From the NCBI GenBank assembly GCA_018669845.1, contig JABHSO010000220.1, forward strand, positions 34,460-98,459: a stretch of DNA of 64,000 bases, given 5' to 3'. Positions 27,953 through 37,317 of the stretch are shown one piece after another. The position numbers were made by a program, and so were the translations under genes. Position 1 is the stretch's first letter; the number at the start of each line of letters is the position of its first letter. Under the pieces are notes generated by a model that did not search any database, was not told the origin of the DNA, and saw only the letters and a program-made list of their open reading frames with translations. This stretch comes from Gammaproteobacteria bacterium. Its GTDB lineage: Bacteria > Pseudomonadota > Gammaproteobacteria > GCA-001735895.

Positions 27953-28753
27953 ATGCTAAAGATCGAAGGTTTAACCAAGGCTTATACAACAGGTACCAAG
28001 GCTCTTAACAATGTGAGCTTATCCATCGATGAACCTCAGGTAGTCGCCATTATTGGTCCATCAGGCGCTGGCAAGAGTACCCTCATTCGCTGTATCAACC
28101 GGTTAGTAGAACCCACATCAGGGGTAGTCGAATTGAATGGCACCAATTTAGTCACATTAAAAGGTGGTGCTTTACGAAAAGCCCGACGCCGAATTGGTAT
28201 GATCTTTCAGGAATACAATCTGGTAGAACGCTTAACGGTGATGGAAAATATTTTATCGGGTCGACTGGGTTATGTCAGTTTTCTGCAAGCTTTCAGACGC
28301 AGCTTCCCGAAAGATGATGTCTCTGCCGCATTCAGGCTACTCGATCGTGTTGGCTTAAAAGGCTATCAGGATACTCGGGCTGATGCATTGTCCGGCGGAC
28401 AAAGGCAACGAGTCGGTATTGCGCGTGCACTCATACAGCGCCCAGAACTATTACTAGTCGATGAACCTACTGCAAGTCTTGATCCTAAAACGGCTCGCCA
28501 GGTCATGCGCATTATGGTTGAACTGGCACTGGAACAGAACACCCCAACTATCGTCAATATTCATGACGTTCCACTGGCTAAAAGTTTTGCTAACCGTGTC
28601 ATTGGTATGAGAGATGGAGAGATTGTTTTTGACGGTAATCCTGATGACCTTACTGAGACTGAATTAACCAATATTTACGGTGAAGAAGACTGGAGTGCTG
28701 AAGCAGCAAACAAAAATGGGGATGCACCACTAGCACAGGCTGCAACCTCATGA
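27953..28753 (+). CDS. phnC: Phosphonate-type ABC transporter ATPase
   Basis: The 266-residue ATPase has Walker [11 protein letters not shown]-loop [22 protein letters not shown] (the last part is a PhnC hallmark), signature [15 protein letters not shown], Walker [14 protein letters not shown] and switch His in [15 protein letters not shown] sequence precedes ATG 27953. It overlaps the first permease gene by four bases. It powers uptake with PhnD and the two PhnE proteins. Confidence 0.95.
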   Translation: MLKIEGLTKAYTTGTKALNNVSLSIDEPQVVAIIGPSGAGKSTLIRCINRLVEPTSGVVELNGTNLVTLKGGALRKARRRIGMIFQEYNLVERLTVMENILSGRLGYVSFLQAFRRSFPKDDVSAAFRLLDRVGLKGYQDTRADALSGGQRQRVGIARALIQRPELLLVDEPTASLDPKTARQVMRIMVELALEQNTPTIVNIHDVPLAKSFANRVIGMRDGEIVFDGNPDDLTETELTNIYGEEDWSAEAANKNGDAPLAQAATS

Positions 28754-29547
28754 GTAATGTTCATCCAACGGTCTGGCATCGACCCAGCCTGATCGAAAAC
28801 CCATGGCTAAGGTATGGTCTCACCGCCCTGGCTTTGGCATATCTTTTCCTATCCATCGGATCATTAGAGATTGACTGGGAACGAGTCAGCAAAGGGTTAC
28901 CACGTGCAGCCAGTATTTTTGAAAGAATGTTTCCACCCGATTTCAGCCGTTGGGACTTGCTGGTTCGAGGTATGGTGGAAAGTCTTGAAATGGCTTTCGC
29001 CGCAACTTTCATCGGCATGTTTTTAGCCATACCACTTGGTCTTTGTGCCGCATCAAATTTGGTACCCCGGCCTGTTTATCTTGTAGCTCGTAGTATCATT
29101 GTTTTAACACGTACTTTTCATGAAGTAATCATCGCAATATTCTTTGTCAAAATTTTCGGTTTCGGCCCCCTTGCCGGTGTATTAACGCTGGTTGTAGCGT
29201 CAGTCAGTTTCATTGCTAAAATGTTGGCCGAAGATATCGAAAACATGGGGCCAGGTCAGGTTGAAGCCATTAAGGCCACGGGGGCGAGCTTCTTTAAACT
29301 ACTACTCTACGGTGTTGCACCTCAGATTTTGCCACGCTATCTGGGTGTTTCTATCTATAGAATGGATGCCAATATCAGGCATTCCACTGTCGTTGGAATT
29401 GTCGGGGCTGGCGGTATAGGTCAAACTCTATCGGCTACATTCTCCCGTTATGATTACGATTTCAGTATCACTATCCTTGCTTGCATTATTATCATTGTAT
29501 TCTTTGGTGAAATTTTCAGTAACTGGGCAAGGGGGCGTTTAAGATGA
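28750..29547 (+). CDS. phnE: Phosphonate-type ABC transporter permease 1
   Basis: The 265-residue inner-membrane protein has a first helix near 20-40, a [12 protein letters not shown] segment and five to six further helices. The ATPase-coupling EAA-type loop reads [29 protein letters not shown], and [13 protein letters not shown] is typical of PhnE. It overlaps phnC and the second permease gene by four bases on either side. The tandem pair forms the heterodimeric channel. Confidence 0.93.
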   Translation: MSNVHPTVWHRPSLIENPWLRYGLTALALAYLFLSIGSLEIDWERVSKGLPRAASIFERMFPPDFSRWDLLVRGMVESLEMAFAATFIGMFLAIPLGLCAASNLVPRPVYLVARSIIVLTRTFHEVIIAIFFVKIFGFGPLAGVLTLVVASVSFIAKMLAEDIENMGPGQVEAIKATGASFFKLLLYGVAPQILPRYLGVSIYRMDANIRHSTVVGIVGAGGIGQTLSATFSRYDYDFSITILACIIIIVFFGEIFSNWARGRLR

Positions 29548-30359
29548 GCCTGCTTAATACCACTTCAGAACAGTATCCAGACATCTGGCATAAACATTCA
29601 ACAAAAGAATTGCTTACTCGCTATTTCTGGTATCTTATCGTTGTATTTGTCGCTGTATGGTCGGTTCGGCATTTAGACATCCCCTGGTTTTATTTTCTTG
29701 ATGCTCACGTACAGGCTGCTGATTTAGGCTCAAGAATGTTCCCACCTGATTGGGACTATATCGATGTAATCTGGGACCCTTTACTGGAAACCATTCATAT
29801 CGCCACATTAGGTACTCTGGTCACTTTTTTCATTGCTTTTCCAACTGCCTTTTTAGCTGCAAGAAATACTACGCCTAATACTATTGCCTGGTTAATCGGT
29901 AAATTCATACTGGTTTCTACCCGGTCTGTAAACACAGTCGTTTGGGCTTTATTATTTGTCGCCATTTTTGGCCCGGGGCCAATTGCAGGAATCTGGGCTG
30001 TAGCATTTCGTTCAGTGGGTTTTGTAGGCAAGTTGATCGCTGAAGCTATCGAAGAAATAGATGTTGGACCCGTTGAAGCCATCGAAGCTACAGGAGCTTC
30101 ACGTTTGCAGGTTCTGTTATATGGTGTTTTACCCCAGGTGTTACCGGTTGTATTTGGTACCATGGTTTATCGTTGGGATATTAATATCAGGGAATCAACT
30201 GTGCTCGGTTTTGTCGGTGCTGGCGGAATTGGAATAGAACTTTATTCTTCAATTAATCAGTTTGCATGGAGTGAAGTTTCACTCATTCTTGGGACCGTTT
30301 TAATAGTGGTCGTATTCAGTGAGTTCATTTCGGCTCTGGTACGTTCTAAGGTTAAATAG
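29544..30359 (+). CDS. phnE: Phosphonate-type ABC transporter permease 2
   Basis: The 271-residue paralogue of the preceding permease has a helix near 27-47, MFPPDWDYIDVIWDPLLETI, an EAA-type loop VEAIEATGASRLQVLLYGVLPQVLPVVFG and FVGAGGIGIELYSSI. It is the last gene of the operon. No C-P lyase, phosphonatase or phosphite dehydrogenase gene follows within the window, so the catabolic step is elsewhere or is the nearby HAD enzyme. A palindrome 18 bp downstream separates it from the convergent formate dehydrogenase gene. Confidence 0.93.
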   Translation: MSLLNTTSEQYPDIWHKHSTKELLTRYFWYLIVVFVAVWSVRHLDIPWFYFLDAHVQAADLGSRMFPPDWDYIDVIWDPLLETIHIATLGTLVTFFIAFPTAFLAARNTTPNTIAWLIGKFILVSTRSVNTVVWALLFVAIFGPGPIAGIWAVAFRSVGFVGKLIAEAIEEIDVGPVEAIEATGASRLQVLLYGVLPQVLPVVFGTMVYRWDINIRESTVLGFVGAGGIGIELYSSINQFAWSEVSLILGTVLIVVVFSEFISALVRSKVK

Positions 30360-30376
30360 ACCTGACACTTTAAGAC

Positions 30377-30395
30377 TGGTGCGCCAAGCGCACCA
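30377..30395. repeat. Short GGTGCGC palindrome between convergent genes (terminator-like)
   Basis: TGGTGCGC-CAA-GCGCACCA forms a perfect eight-pair hairpin in the 43-bp gap between the convergent phnE and formate dehydrogenase genes. It is the core of the GTAGGGTGCGCC repeat family seen at 19184 and 40331, and probably stops transcription in both directions. Confidence 0.65.
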
Positions 30396-30402
30396 TTAAC
30401 TC

Positions 30403-33150
30403 TCAAATAACGCTGTTAAGTTTAACTGCACAATATTTAAATTCTGGAATCTTGGCAATAGGATCCAACGCTTCATTGGTCACCAGGTTTGCAGCAGCTT
30501 CGTGATAACAAAAAGCCATAAATAACGTTCCCTGCTGAACACCATCATCTGTTCGCGCCGTAGCTTTTATTTTTCCACGCCTGGATTCAATTTCTACAAA
30601 CTCTCCATCTGCAATTTTGTATTTAATCAGATCTTGAGAATTAATACTAAAAACTGGCTCTGGCTCCAAAGCATCTAGAACTCGAGTCCGTCTCGTCATG
30701 GTTCCAGTATGCCAGTGTTCAAGTTGACGCCCTGTGGTAAAAACCAATGGAAAATTTTCATCGGTTAATTCATCCGCATGTGTGTATTGAGCTGCTACAA
30801 ATTTTCCTCGACCAGATGCTGTCGGGAAACCGCCTTTAAATATAGTAGCAGTTCCAGGATCGGCTTCCTGTTTAAGCGGATAAGTTAAACTATGTTCCTG
30901 TTCTAAACGATGCCATGTCATGCCAGCAAGGCTTGGCATCGCTTGTCGAATTTCAGCAAAAACATCGGCCGGGCCTTCATAGTTCCAGTCAAGTCCCATT
31001 CGTTTTGCGACCTGTTGAATTATCCATAGATCCTGTTTAGCTTCACCAGGTGGATCAACGGCCTGCCTTCCCATCTGAACACGACGATCGGTATTGGTAA
31101 AAGTACCTGTTTTTTCGGGGAATGCAGAAGCGGGTAAAATAACATCAGCAAAACCGGCTGTTTCGGTAAAAAATATATCCTGTACAACCAGGTGATCAAG
31201 TTCCGATAAAGCCTTACGTGCATAATTTAAATTTGGATCAGACATGGCCGGATTTTCACCTTCGATATACATTCCATGAATCTGTTTATTATGTATCGCA
31301 TGCATAATTTCAACCACGGTTAAGCCCAGTTGAGAATCGAGTTTTGTATTCCACAGTTTTTCAAAACTAGCCCTGGCTGTTGCATCACTCACCCGATTAT
31401 AATCAGGCAGCATCATCGGTATTAAACCTGCATCCGAAGCTCCCTGAACGTTATTTTGACCTCGTAGGGGATGCAATCCAGCACCATCCCGACCAATCTG
31501 TCCTGTCATTAAGGCCAGTGCAATCAGGCAACGCGCATTATCAGTTCCATGAATATGTTGAGAAATACCCATACCCCAGAAAATCATCGAGCCAGCTGAT
31601 GTTGCATAAAGTCTAGCAACTTCACGTAATGCTTTTGCAGGTATGCCACAAACAGTCGATACTTTTTCAGGACTGTAATCTTTTACATTCTGTTTTAAAG
31701 CTTCAAAACCTTCAGTATATTTTTCAATAAATTCATCATTTTGCAAGCCTTCTTCAATAATGCAGTGCATCAATGAATTCAACAGGGGCACATCGGTATC
31801 AGGACGAAACTGTAAAAAATGTGTGGCATAACGATTAAGATCTGACCTGTAAGGATCAAGTACAATCAGTTTTGTTCCAGCCTTAACAGCATTTTTCATA
31901 AAAGTGGCTGCAACCGGATGATTAACCGTAGGTTTTGATCCTATAACAATGATAACTTCTGCCTTGCTCACATCAGCTACCTGATTGGATACAGCAGCCG
32001 AGCCAATACATTCGAGCAAAGCTGCTACTGACGATGCATGACACAGCCGGGTACAGTGATCGACATTATTGGTTCCAAAGCCAGTGCGAATTAATTTTTG
32101 AAATAAATAGGCTTCTTCATTACTGCCTTTAGCCGAGCCAAAACCGGCCAAAGCATTACCCCCAAATTTATCACGAATAGAACTCAAACCATTTGCAGCT
32201 AAAGCAAGTGCTTCATCCCAGCTTGCTTCCCGAAAAACTTTGTTGATATCACTTTGTGGCACAAGTTTTTCAGTTTTACTTACGCCTTCTCGTCGAATCA
32301 GCGGCTTAGTTAAACGTCCCGGATGATGGATGTAGTCAAAGCCATAACGTCCTTTAACACAAAGCCTGTTTTTATTGGCAGGACCATCACGCCCGTCGAC
32401 ATGTGTTATCTTTCCCTCTGATACGTTATAGGTTAACAGACAACCTACCCCGCAATATGGACAGGCTGTATCGACTTTTTTATCGGTTACCAGATCAGTA
32501 TTTTCTAATTTATTTTTCAATGCACCGGTTGGGCAAACCTGAACACATTCTCCACAGGACACACAACTGCTGGTTCCCATTTCATCATCCAGGTCAAATA
32601 CAATTTTTGAATGACTTCCGCTAAAAGCAAAACCAATTACATCATTAACCTGTATTTCACGACAAGCGCGAACGCAACGGGTACATTGAATACAGGCTGA
32701 TAAATTAACGACAATAGCAGGATTACTCGAATCACCATCAGGTTGCTGATGAGCATCAAACCGGGGCTTTCCTATGTCTAATTTATTACACCAGCTTTCA
32801 AACTCTGAACTCTGCTTCAAGGTGCCTTCATCTGGTTGAGGCATATCTGACTTAAGCAATTCCAGCACCATTTTTTGTGCAGTTCTAGCTCTATTATTTG
32901 CTGAGTTAACCACCATGCCATCAGTTGGTTGACGGCAGCAGGAGGCAGCCAGAACCCGTTCCCCTTCAATTTCTACCATGCAGGCACGACAATTTCCTTC
33001 AGCAGGAAAACTTTCTTTGAAGCATAAGTTAGGAATTTCTATTTGTGCACGTTTTGCAGCCAGTAAAATAGACTCATCCTTGAAAGCCTCTATTTCAATA
33101 CCATCCAATGTGAAGTTGATATTATTTTCTTTAGAGCTTGTTTTCATCAT
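30403..33150 (-). CDS. NAD-linked formate dehydrogenase, molybdo/tungsto-pterin alpha subunit
   Basis: It oxidises formate to CO2. The 915 residues run: N-terminal 2Fe-2S domain (Cys in LCFKESFPAEGNCRACM and SCCRQ), a His/Cys cluster region, and two 4Fe-4S motifs (CIQCTRCVRACRE and CVSCGECVQVCPTG). A third cluster motif, CPYCGVGC, is followed by the bis-MGD catalytic domain. The probable metal ligand is Cys in HCTRLCHASSV, not selenocysteine. The C-terminal cofactor domain has TTGRQLEHWHTGTMTRR. It overlaps the fused beta subunit gene by four bases. The two-subunit layout resembles Methylobacterium Fdh1. No fdhD-like or delta subunit gene is nearby. Confidence 0.92.
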   Translation of the reverse strand: MMKTSSKENNINFTLDGIEIEAFKDESILLAAKRAQIEIPNLCFKESFPAEGNCRACMVEIEGERVLAASCCRQPTDGMVVNSANNRARTAQKMVLELLKSDMPQPDEGTLKQSSEFESWCNKLDIGKPRFDAHQQPDGDSSNPAIVVNLSACIQCTRCVRACREIQVNDVIGFAFSGSHSKIVFDLDDEMGTSSCVSCGECVQVCPTGALKNKLENTDLVTDKKVDTACPYCGVGCLLTYNVSEGKITHVDGRDGPANKNRLCVKGRYGFDYIHHPGRLTKPLIRREGVSKTEKLVPQSDINKVFREASWDEALALAANGLSSIRDKFGGNALAGFGSAKGSNEEAYLFQKLIRTGFGTNNVDHCTRLCHASSVAALLECIGSAAVSNQVADVSKAEVIIVIGSKPTVNHPVAATFMKNAVKAGTKLIVLDPYRSDLNRYATHFLQFRPDTDVPLLNSLMHCIIEEGLQNDEFIEKYTEGFEALKQNVKDYSPEKVSTVCGIPAKALREVARLYATSAGSMIFWGMGISQHIHGTDNARCLIALALMTGQIGRDGAGLHPLRGQNNVQGASDAGLIPMMLPDYNRVSDATARASFEKLWNTKLDSQLGLTVVEIMHAIHNKQIHGMYIEGENPAMSDPNLNYARKALSELDHLVVQDIFFTETAGFADVILPASAFPEKTGTFTNTDRRVQMGRQAVDPPGEAKQDLWIIQQVAKRMGLDWNYEGPADVFAEIRQAMPSLAGMTWHRLEQEHSLTYPLKQEADPGTATIFKGGFPTASGRGKFVAAQYTHADELTDENFPLVFTTGRQLEHWHTGTMTRRTRVLDALEPEPVFSINSQDLIKYKIADGEFVEIESRRGKIKATARTDDGVQQGTLFMAFCYHEAAANLVTNEALDPIAKIPEFKYCAVKLNSVI

Positions 33151-34841
33151 TCAAACTCCTGCGGAAAATATTTCAGTGCACACAATAATGGATTGGGTGC
33201 CGCCTGCCCCAGACCGCATATTGAAGCATCTACCATCACTTTTGATAATTCCTTAAGCAAAGGAATATTCCAGCTTTCTTGTTCCATTAACTTCACTGCT
33301 TTAGAAGTTCCAACTCGGCAAGGTGTACATTGGCCACAGGATTCATGTTCAAAAAAGCGCATCGCATTAAGAGCCAGTTTTTTTGCTGAATCTTTATCAG
33401 AGAAAATAATGATTGCTGCTGAACCTATAAAACATCCGTATTCCTGTAAGGTATCAAAGTCCAGTGGAGTATCAGCCAGTGATGCTGGCAAAATACCACC
33501 TGAAGCACCACCTGGAAAATATCCATACAGAGTCTGCCCTTCTAACATGCCGCCACAGTATTCATCGATTAACTCTCGAACTGTAATGCCTGCTGGCGCT
33601 AGATGCACACCCGGTTTATTGACACGCCCACTGACTGAAAAAGAACGTAGACCTTTACGATCGTGACGACCCTGAGAAGTAAACCAGTCGGCACCTTTTT
33701 GAACAATATCCCGAACCCAGTAAAGCGATTCCATATTTTGTTCCAGTGTGGGTTGACCGAATAAACCTACTTCTGCCAGATACGGTGGACGTAATCTTGG
33801 CATTCCACGCTTACCCTCAATCGATTCAATCATGGCTGATTCTTCACCACAAATGTAAGCCCCTGCTCCACGACGTAAAATTATTTCTGGTAATTTTGCT
33901 GGTGGATTTTCTCTAAGTTGGTCCAGCTCTTTTTTCAGCATTTTTCGAATGCCTGTATATTCATCACGAATATAAATGTACACAGTTTTTGCCTGAATAG
34001 CCCAGGCGGCAATTAAGGTTCCTTCAATGAAACGATGAGGATCTCGTTCGAGATAATGACGATCTTTAAAGGTACCTGGCTCACCTTCATCAATATTAAC
34101 GGCTACATAACGAGGTGATTGCTGAGTGCGTAAAATTGACCATTTTCGCCCGGTAGGAAAACCAGCACCGCCTAATCCGCGCAAATTTGAATCTTCCAGT
34201 GTCTGAATTATATCTTCTACTTTATGAATACCTGACATACATTCAGACAATAACTCATATCCCTTTTCTTTTTTGTATGACTCATAGTTAATGTAGCTTT
34301 CCGGTAAACTGGCTTCTGTTTGCTGATTTTCGATGACCGAAATAACTTTATCGGTTGTTGCTTTTTCAACAGGGTTATTTGCAACAACAGCAACAGGTGC
34401 TAGCTGACAATGCCCAACACAGGGGACAGCCTGAATTCGAATCTCATTTCCAATCGTTTTTTCCAGTTCTTTAATTAATTGCTCTGAACCTGACATTTCA
34501 CAGCTTAAAGAATTGCACACTCTGACAGTGAGTTGTGGTGGTGGGATTTGATCATCTTTAATTACATCAAAATGATGGTAAAAAGTAGCTACTTCATAAA
34601 CTTCACTCTGAGCAAGTTTCATCTCATCAGCCAGGGCGACCAGATGAGCAGCTGAAATAAACCCAAATTCATCCTGAATTTTATGCAAATGTTCAATGAG
34701 TAAATATCTTTTCCGTGATGAACTCCCTAGTAAAGATCTGACTTCAACAAGTGCATGAGAGTCAACTGATCGTCCTCTGGGCTGTCTTCTTCCTTTTTTG
34801 AATTTTGCCTTTGTTTTAATTTTTATATTTATATCTGACAC
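33147..34841 (-). CDS. Formate dehydrogenase beta subunit, NuoE-NuoF fusion
   Basis: It passes electrons from the alpha subunit to NAD+. The 564-residue chain is a fusion. Residues about 25-165 are NuoE-like with 2Fe-2S cysteines in CNSLSCEMSG and CVGHC. Residues about 185-564 are NuoF-like with the NADH/FMN site GLGGAGFPTGRKW and NIDEGEPGTFKDR, EIILRRGAGAYICGEESA, and the 4Fe-4S motif ESCGQCTPCRVG. A basic N-terminal extension precedes it. It is the first gene of a two-gene operon with the alpha subunit. Fused NuoE-NuoF beta subunits are known from Fdh1-type enzymes. Confidence 0.92.
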   Translation of the reverse strand: MSDINIKIKTKAKFKKGRRQPRGRSVDSHALVEVRSLLGSSSRKRYLLIEHLHKIQDEFGFISAAHLVALADEMKLAQSEVYEVATFYHHFDVIKDDQIPPPQLTVRVCNSLSCEMSGSEQLIKELEKTIGNEIRIQAVPCVGHCQLAPVAVVANNPVEKATTDKVISVIENQQTEASLPESYINYESYKKEKGYELLSECMSGIHKVEDIIQTLEDSNLRGLGGAGFPTGRKWSILRTQQSPRYVAVNIDEGEPGTFKDRHYLERDPHRFIEGTLIAAWAIQAKTVYIYIRDEYTGIRKMLKKELDQLRENPPAKLPEIILRRGAGAYICGEESAMIESIEGKRGMPRLRPPYLAEVGLFGQPTLEQNMESLYWVRDIVQKGADWFTSQGRHDRKGLRSFSVSGRVNKPGVHLAPAGITVRELIDEYCGGMLEGQTLYGYFPGGASGGILPASLADTPLDFDTLQEYGCFIGSAAIIIFSDKDSAKKLALNAMRFFEHESCGQCTPCRVGTSKAVKLMEQESWNIPLLKELSKVMVDASICGLGQAAPNPLLCALKYFPQEFE

Positions 34842-35277
34842 AAGTTATCCTCGTGATTACAACCTTAAGAAAGTTGACTAATCGATAAAATCAAATAGTT
34901 AGTAATTTTACATCAATAATTACATAAAAACGGGTTCATCAGAAATTTAAAGTGACATTATTTTGATTACTCAAGTAATCCGGTCAATAACAGAGAATTA
35001 TCATCAACTTCAAATTCGCGTTATTCAAATACAACATTGGTTAACTGATATTAGTGAGACTAAACAGTGGATGGGCTGGACGATGGTTTCAAGGAGGTTG
35101 AAAATACATCTCAATAGTTTAAGCAGACAATTGAACACTTCATTCAATTACATCCGTAGCAACTAAAGAAATTTATCCCTACAATAAAAAGTGTGAGACC
35201 TGAGTCGTGTTCTGCAGCAGTTGTCTTCTCAGGACATGCAAATACCTACCTACTCACATTTCATACAAATTTGAATG
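34842..35277. other. Gap upstream of the formate dehydrogenase operon
   Basis: The left 100 bp is AT-rich and should hold the formate dehydrogenase promoter (minus strand). A 67-codon plus-strand frame (TTG start at 34963) has protein-like composition but no ribosome site, so it is left unassigned. No RNA gene or repeat family member was recognised. Confidence 0.4.
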
Positions 35278-35889
35278 CTAATCATAATTTTTACTTATAT
35301 CTAAATGGTCATGTTCTGGCTCAAGTCCACGTTTAGCTGGATCTATCAAACCGGGCAAAATTCTTTTAATACTTTTATGAAGTTTTTCACCTGCAATATC
35401 AATAATATAACCGGTAATCCATTTATTATCTTTTTCCCCCATCTGAGCACTAACATGATCACCCAGCATACGGTAAAAAATAAAACTGGGTCCGTCGATT
35501 TGATTGAACTGGCACTGTGAATAATCACCAATACGTTGATTTAAAACAGTTAAAAATTGCTTCCTGAAGTCACCTTCACCATCAGTATCCAAACGGTTAT
35601 CCTGCAATATACCAGCCATGTGCAAACCAGCAGCACTAATAATTCCATTTCGCTGCTCAAGATCAAATTGATCGTAGACAATTCTGTCGACTAACTGTAA
35701 AAGGAAAGCAGCAAATTCAGTCAATACATCCAGACGTTGTGACTGAGTATCTGTCTGAAAACCTTCATTTTCAAGGTCCAGTACGGCCTGTCCCGCTATC
35801 TGCCAAATATTGAAACTGATTGCAGAACCAATATCATCAAGGCTTCTGCCACGACCACGCTGATTCCAGCCTACTTTTAATCTTGCCAT
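35278..35889 (-). CDS. Conserved-looking hypothetical protein
   Basis: The 203-residue soluble protein is not one I recognise. It opens MARLKVGWNQRGRGRSLDD and has a helical stretch with LTEFAAFLLQLVDRIVYDQF. The GPSFIFYRMLGDHVSAQMG segment and a NKWITGYIIDIAGEKLHKSI segment look conserved by composition. No signal peptide, membrane helix or metal motif is clear. It is divergent from the 353-residue protein at 35967 with 77 bp between, and follows the formate dehydrogenase region. A shared role with that neighbour is possible but unproven. Confidence 0.65.
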   Translation of the reverse strand: MARLKVGWNQRGRGRSLDDIGSAISFNIWQIAGQAVLDLENEGFQTDTQSQRLDVLTEFAAFLLQLVDRIVYDQFDLEQRNGIISAAGLHMAGILQDNRLDTDGEGDFRKQFLTVLNQRIGDYSQCQFNQIDGPSFIFYRMLGDHVSAQMGEKDNKWITGYIIDIAGEKLHKSIKRILPGLIDPAKRGLEPEHDHLDISKNYD

Positions 35890-35966
35890 ATTTTAAACAA
35901 ACTCATGTAGAAAATTAATTTGTGGAATGCTAGCATAAAATTCCTGAGTATTTTAGTAGGTTTTCT

Positions 35967-37028
35967 GTGGCTTCACATTTCCAACTAACAACATTACAAC
36001 AAGAACTGATTACTCAGGTTCAACATAATTGTGATATTTCTGATGCAAATCATGCAGGTAACTACACCCTGTGTATTTACCTTTTGAAAATGCGTGAATA
36101 TTACCGCTGGATACATGCTCTTGATTTTAGTGATAACTTTGATAGTGAATCAATGAGTTCATGGCTACGTGATAAGGAAGAAATCTGGGATCAGGTTATC
36201 GATGAACCTTATAAAACCATAATAAATGATTCTGTAGAGTTTGATATTTTTGATAACAGAGGAATTAACGCTCACTTACACGACCAACAACTTTTTTATC
36301 ATGCTGGTATAGGTAGAAGCACAATCCAGCATTTCTTTGTTGCAGAACGTGTTCACAGCTATACATCTCAAAATACTCAAATAACAGTAACCGGTAAAGA
36401 ATACGCACGTGATTTAACCGCACCACCTGCCATGTCTACACAAACAGAAATTGTGGTACGCCAGGAATCATTAAAACGAATGTGCTGGGAGCGGTATCAG
36501 GAATGGCACTGGAGCAAGTTAGACAACCCAATGGGAACAGCACTGGCATATTACCCCTTTGATGACTCAATACCTGATGCCCTACAGTTAATGGTTGAAG
36601 CTGAGCAGAACACCTTAATCCAGCATGAAATTGGAGAAATGAAAATCACCTCAGAGTTTGGAGAACAGTGGTCAGCTATGATGCTTGGACTACTGGGTTC
36701 TAAAGCTGAATTAATGGCCAGAGCTGTTCGTGATAACCTGGCTGATAGTTTATCTACTCTTCCTTTTTTAATTCAACAGCAAAACCCAGCCTGTTTACAT
36801 TTTTACTTTGCAAATTTAACCTATATGCGAAAGGAATTATTTCCATCAGCCATTTCAGCCTTTCAAAAGTGGTCCCAAACTGGAGATTTAACACCTTTAA
36901 CAAGTTTGTCTCAACCTGCTACTCAACACTGGCGAAAAACAGTAATTTCTATACTTGAAATCAGTCAGCAGAAAAAGCAAGATTCAGCATCAAAAATCGT
37001 TGCCTTAGTAGACCAGTCAAAATATTAA
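35967..37028 (+). CDS. Conserved hypothetical protein, resembles Sfum_1244 family
   Basis: The 353-residue soluble protein has a striking N-terminal YTLCIYLLKMREYYRW segment (about 31-46), MCWERYQEWHWSK near 171-183 and a helical C-terminal half. I recall this YLLKMREYYRW pattern from proteins named Sfum_1244 family, for which no function is known; this was not checked. The start is GTG at 35967 with TAGG six bases ahead. Cytoplasmic by appearance. Divergent from the hypothetical gene at 35278. Confidence 0.7.
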   Translation: MASHFQLTTLQQELITQVQHNCDISDANHAGNYTLCIYLLKMREYYRWIHALDFSDNFDSESMSSWLRDKEEIWDQVIDEPYKTIINDSVEFDIFDNRGINAHLHDQQLFYHAGIGRSTIQHFFVAERVHSYTSQNTQITVTGKEYARDLTAPPAMSTQTEIVVRQESLKRMCWERYQEWHWSKLDNPMGTALAYYPFDDSIPDALQLMVEAEQNTLIQHEIGEMKITSEFGEQWSAMMLGLLGSKAELMARAVRDNLADSLSTLPFLIQQQNPACLHFYFANLTYMRKELFPSAISAFQKWSQTGDLTPLTSLSQPATQHWRKTVISILEISQQKKQDSASKIVALVDQSKY

Positions 37029-37273
37029 AACAAACCTTAAGCTCAAAAAGTAAAACCAGGATACTTATAATATCTGTGCAAAAGGTGTTAACTATATTGC
37101 AACTAAACTGGATGAAATTGTCTTAATTTAGAAAAAAACAATAATTATCACACTTTAGGAAAATTATTTAACGAATCTAATACGGTTTTTCAGAACAACC
37201 TTCAAATCTCAACTATGCTTATCTCAGCATAGGTCAACTTATACCTAAAGTTTTTTAATACTTATCCGTTAAT

Positions 37274-37287
37274 GTGATATGTATCAT
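37274..37287. promoter_or_regulatory. Crp/Fnr-type dyad before the NIT-domain chemoreceptor
   Basis: GTGAT-ATGT-ATCAT has the perfect inner core TGAT-N4-ATCA of Fnr boxes. The flanks (TGTGA..TCATTA) are also compatible with a Crp site. It lies 30-44 bp ahead of the chemoreceptor ATG. Confidence 0.5.
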
Positions 37288-37317
37288 TACAATACACCTA
37301 TATTCGGCAGGTTATAA

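Noticed and set aside
34963..35166. 67-codon plus-strand frame with TTG start
   Set aside because: Composition is fairly protein-like but there is no Shine-Dalgarno, no partner gene and no recognisable family.
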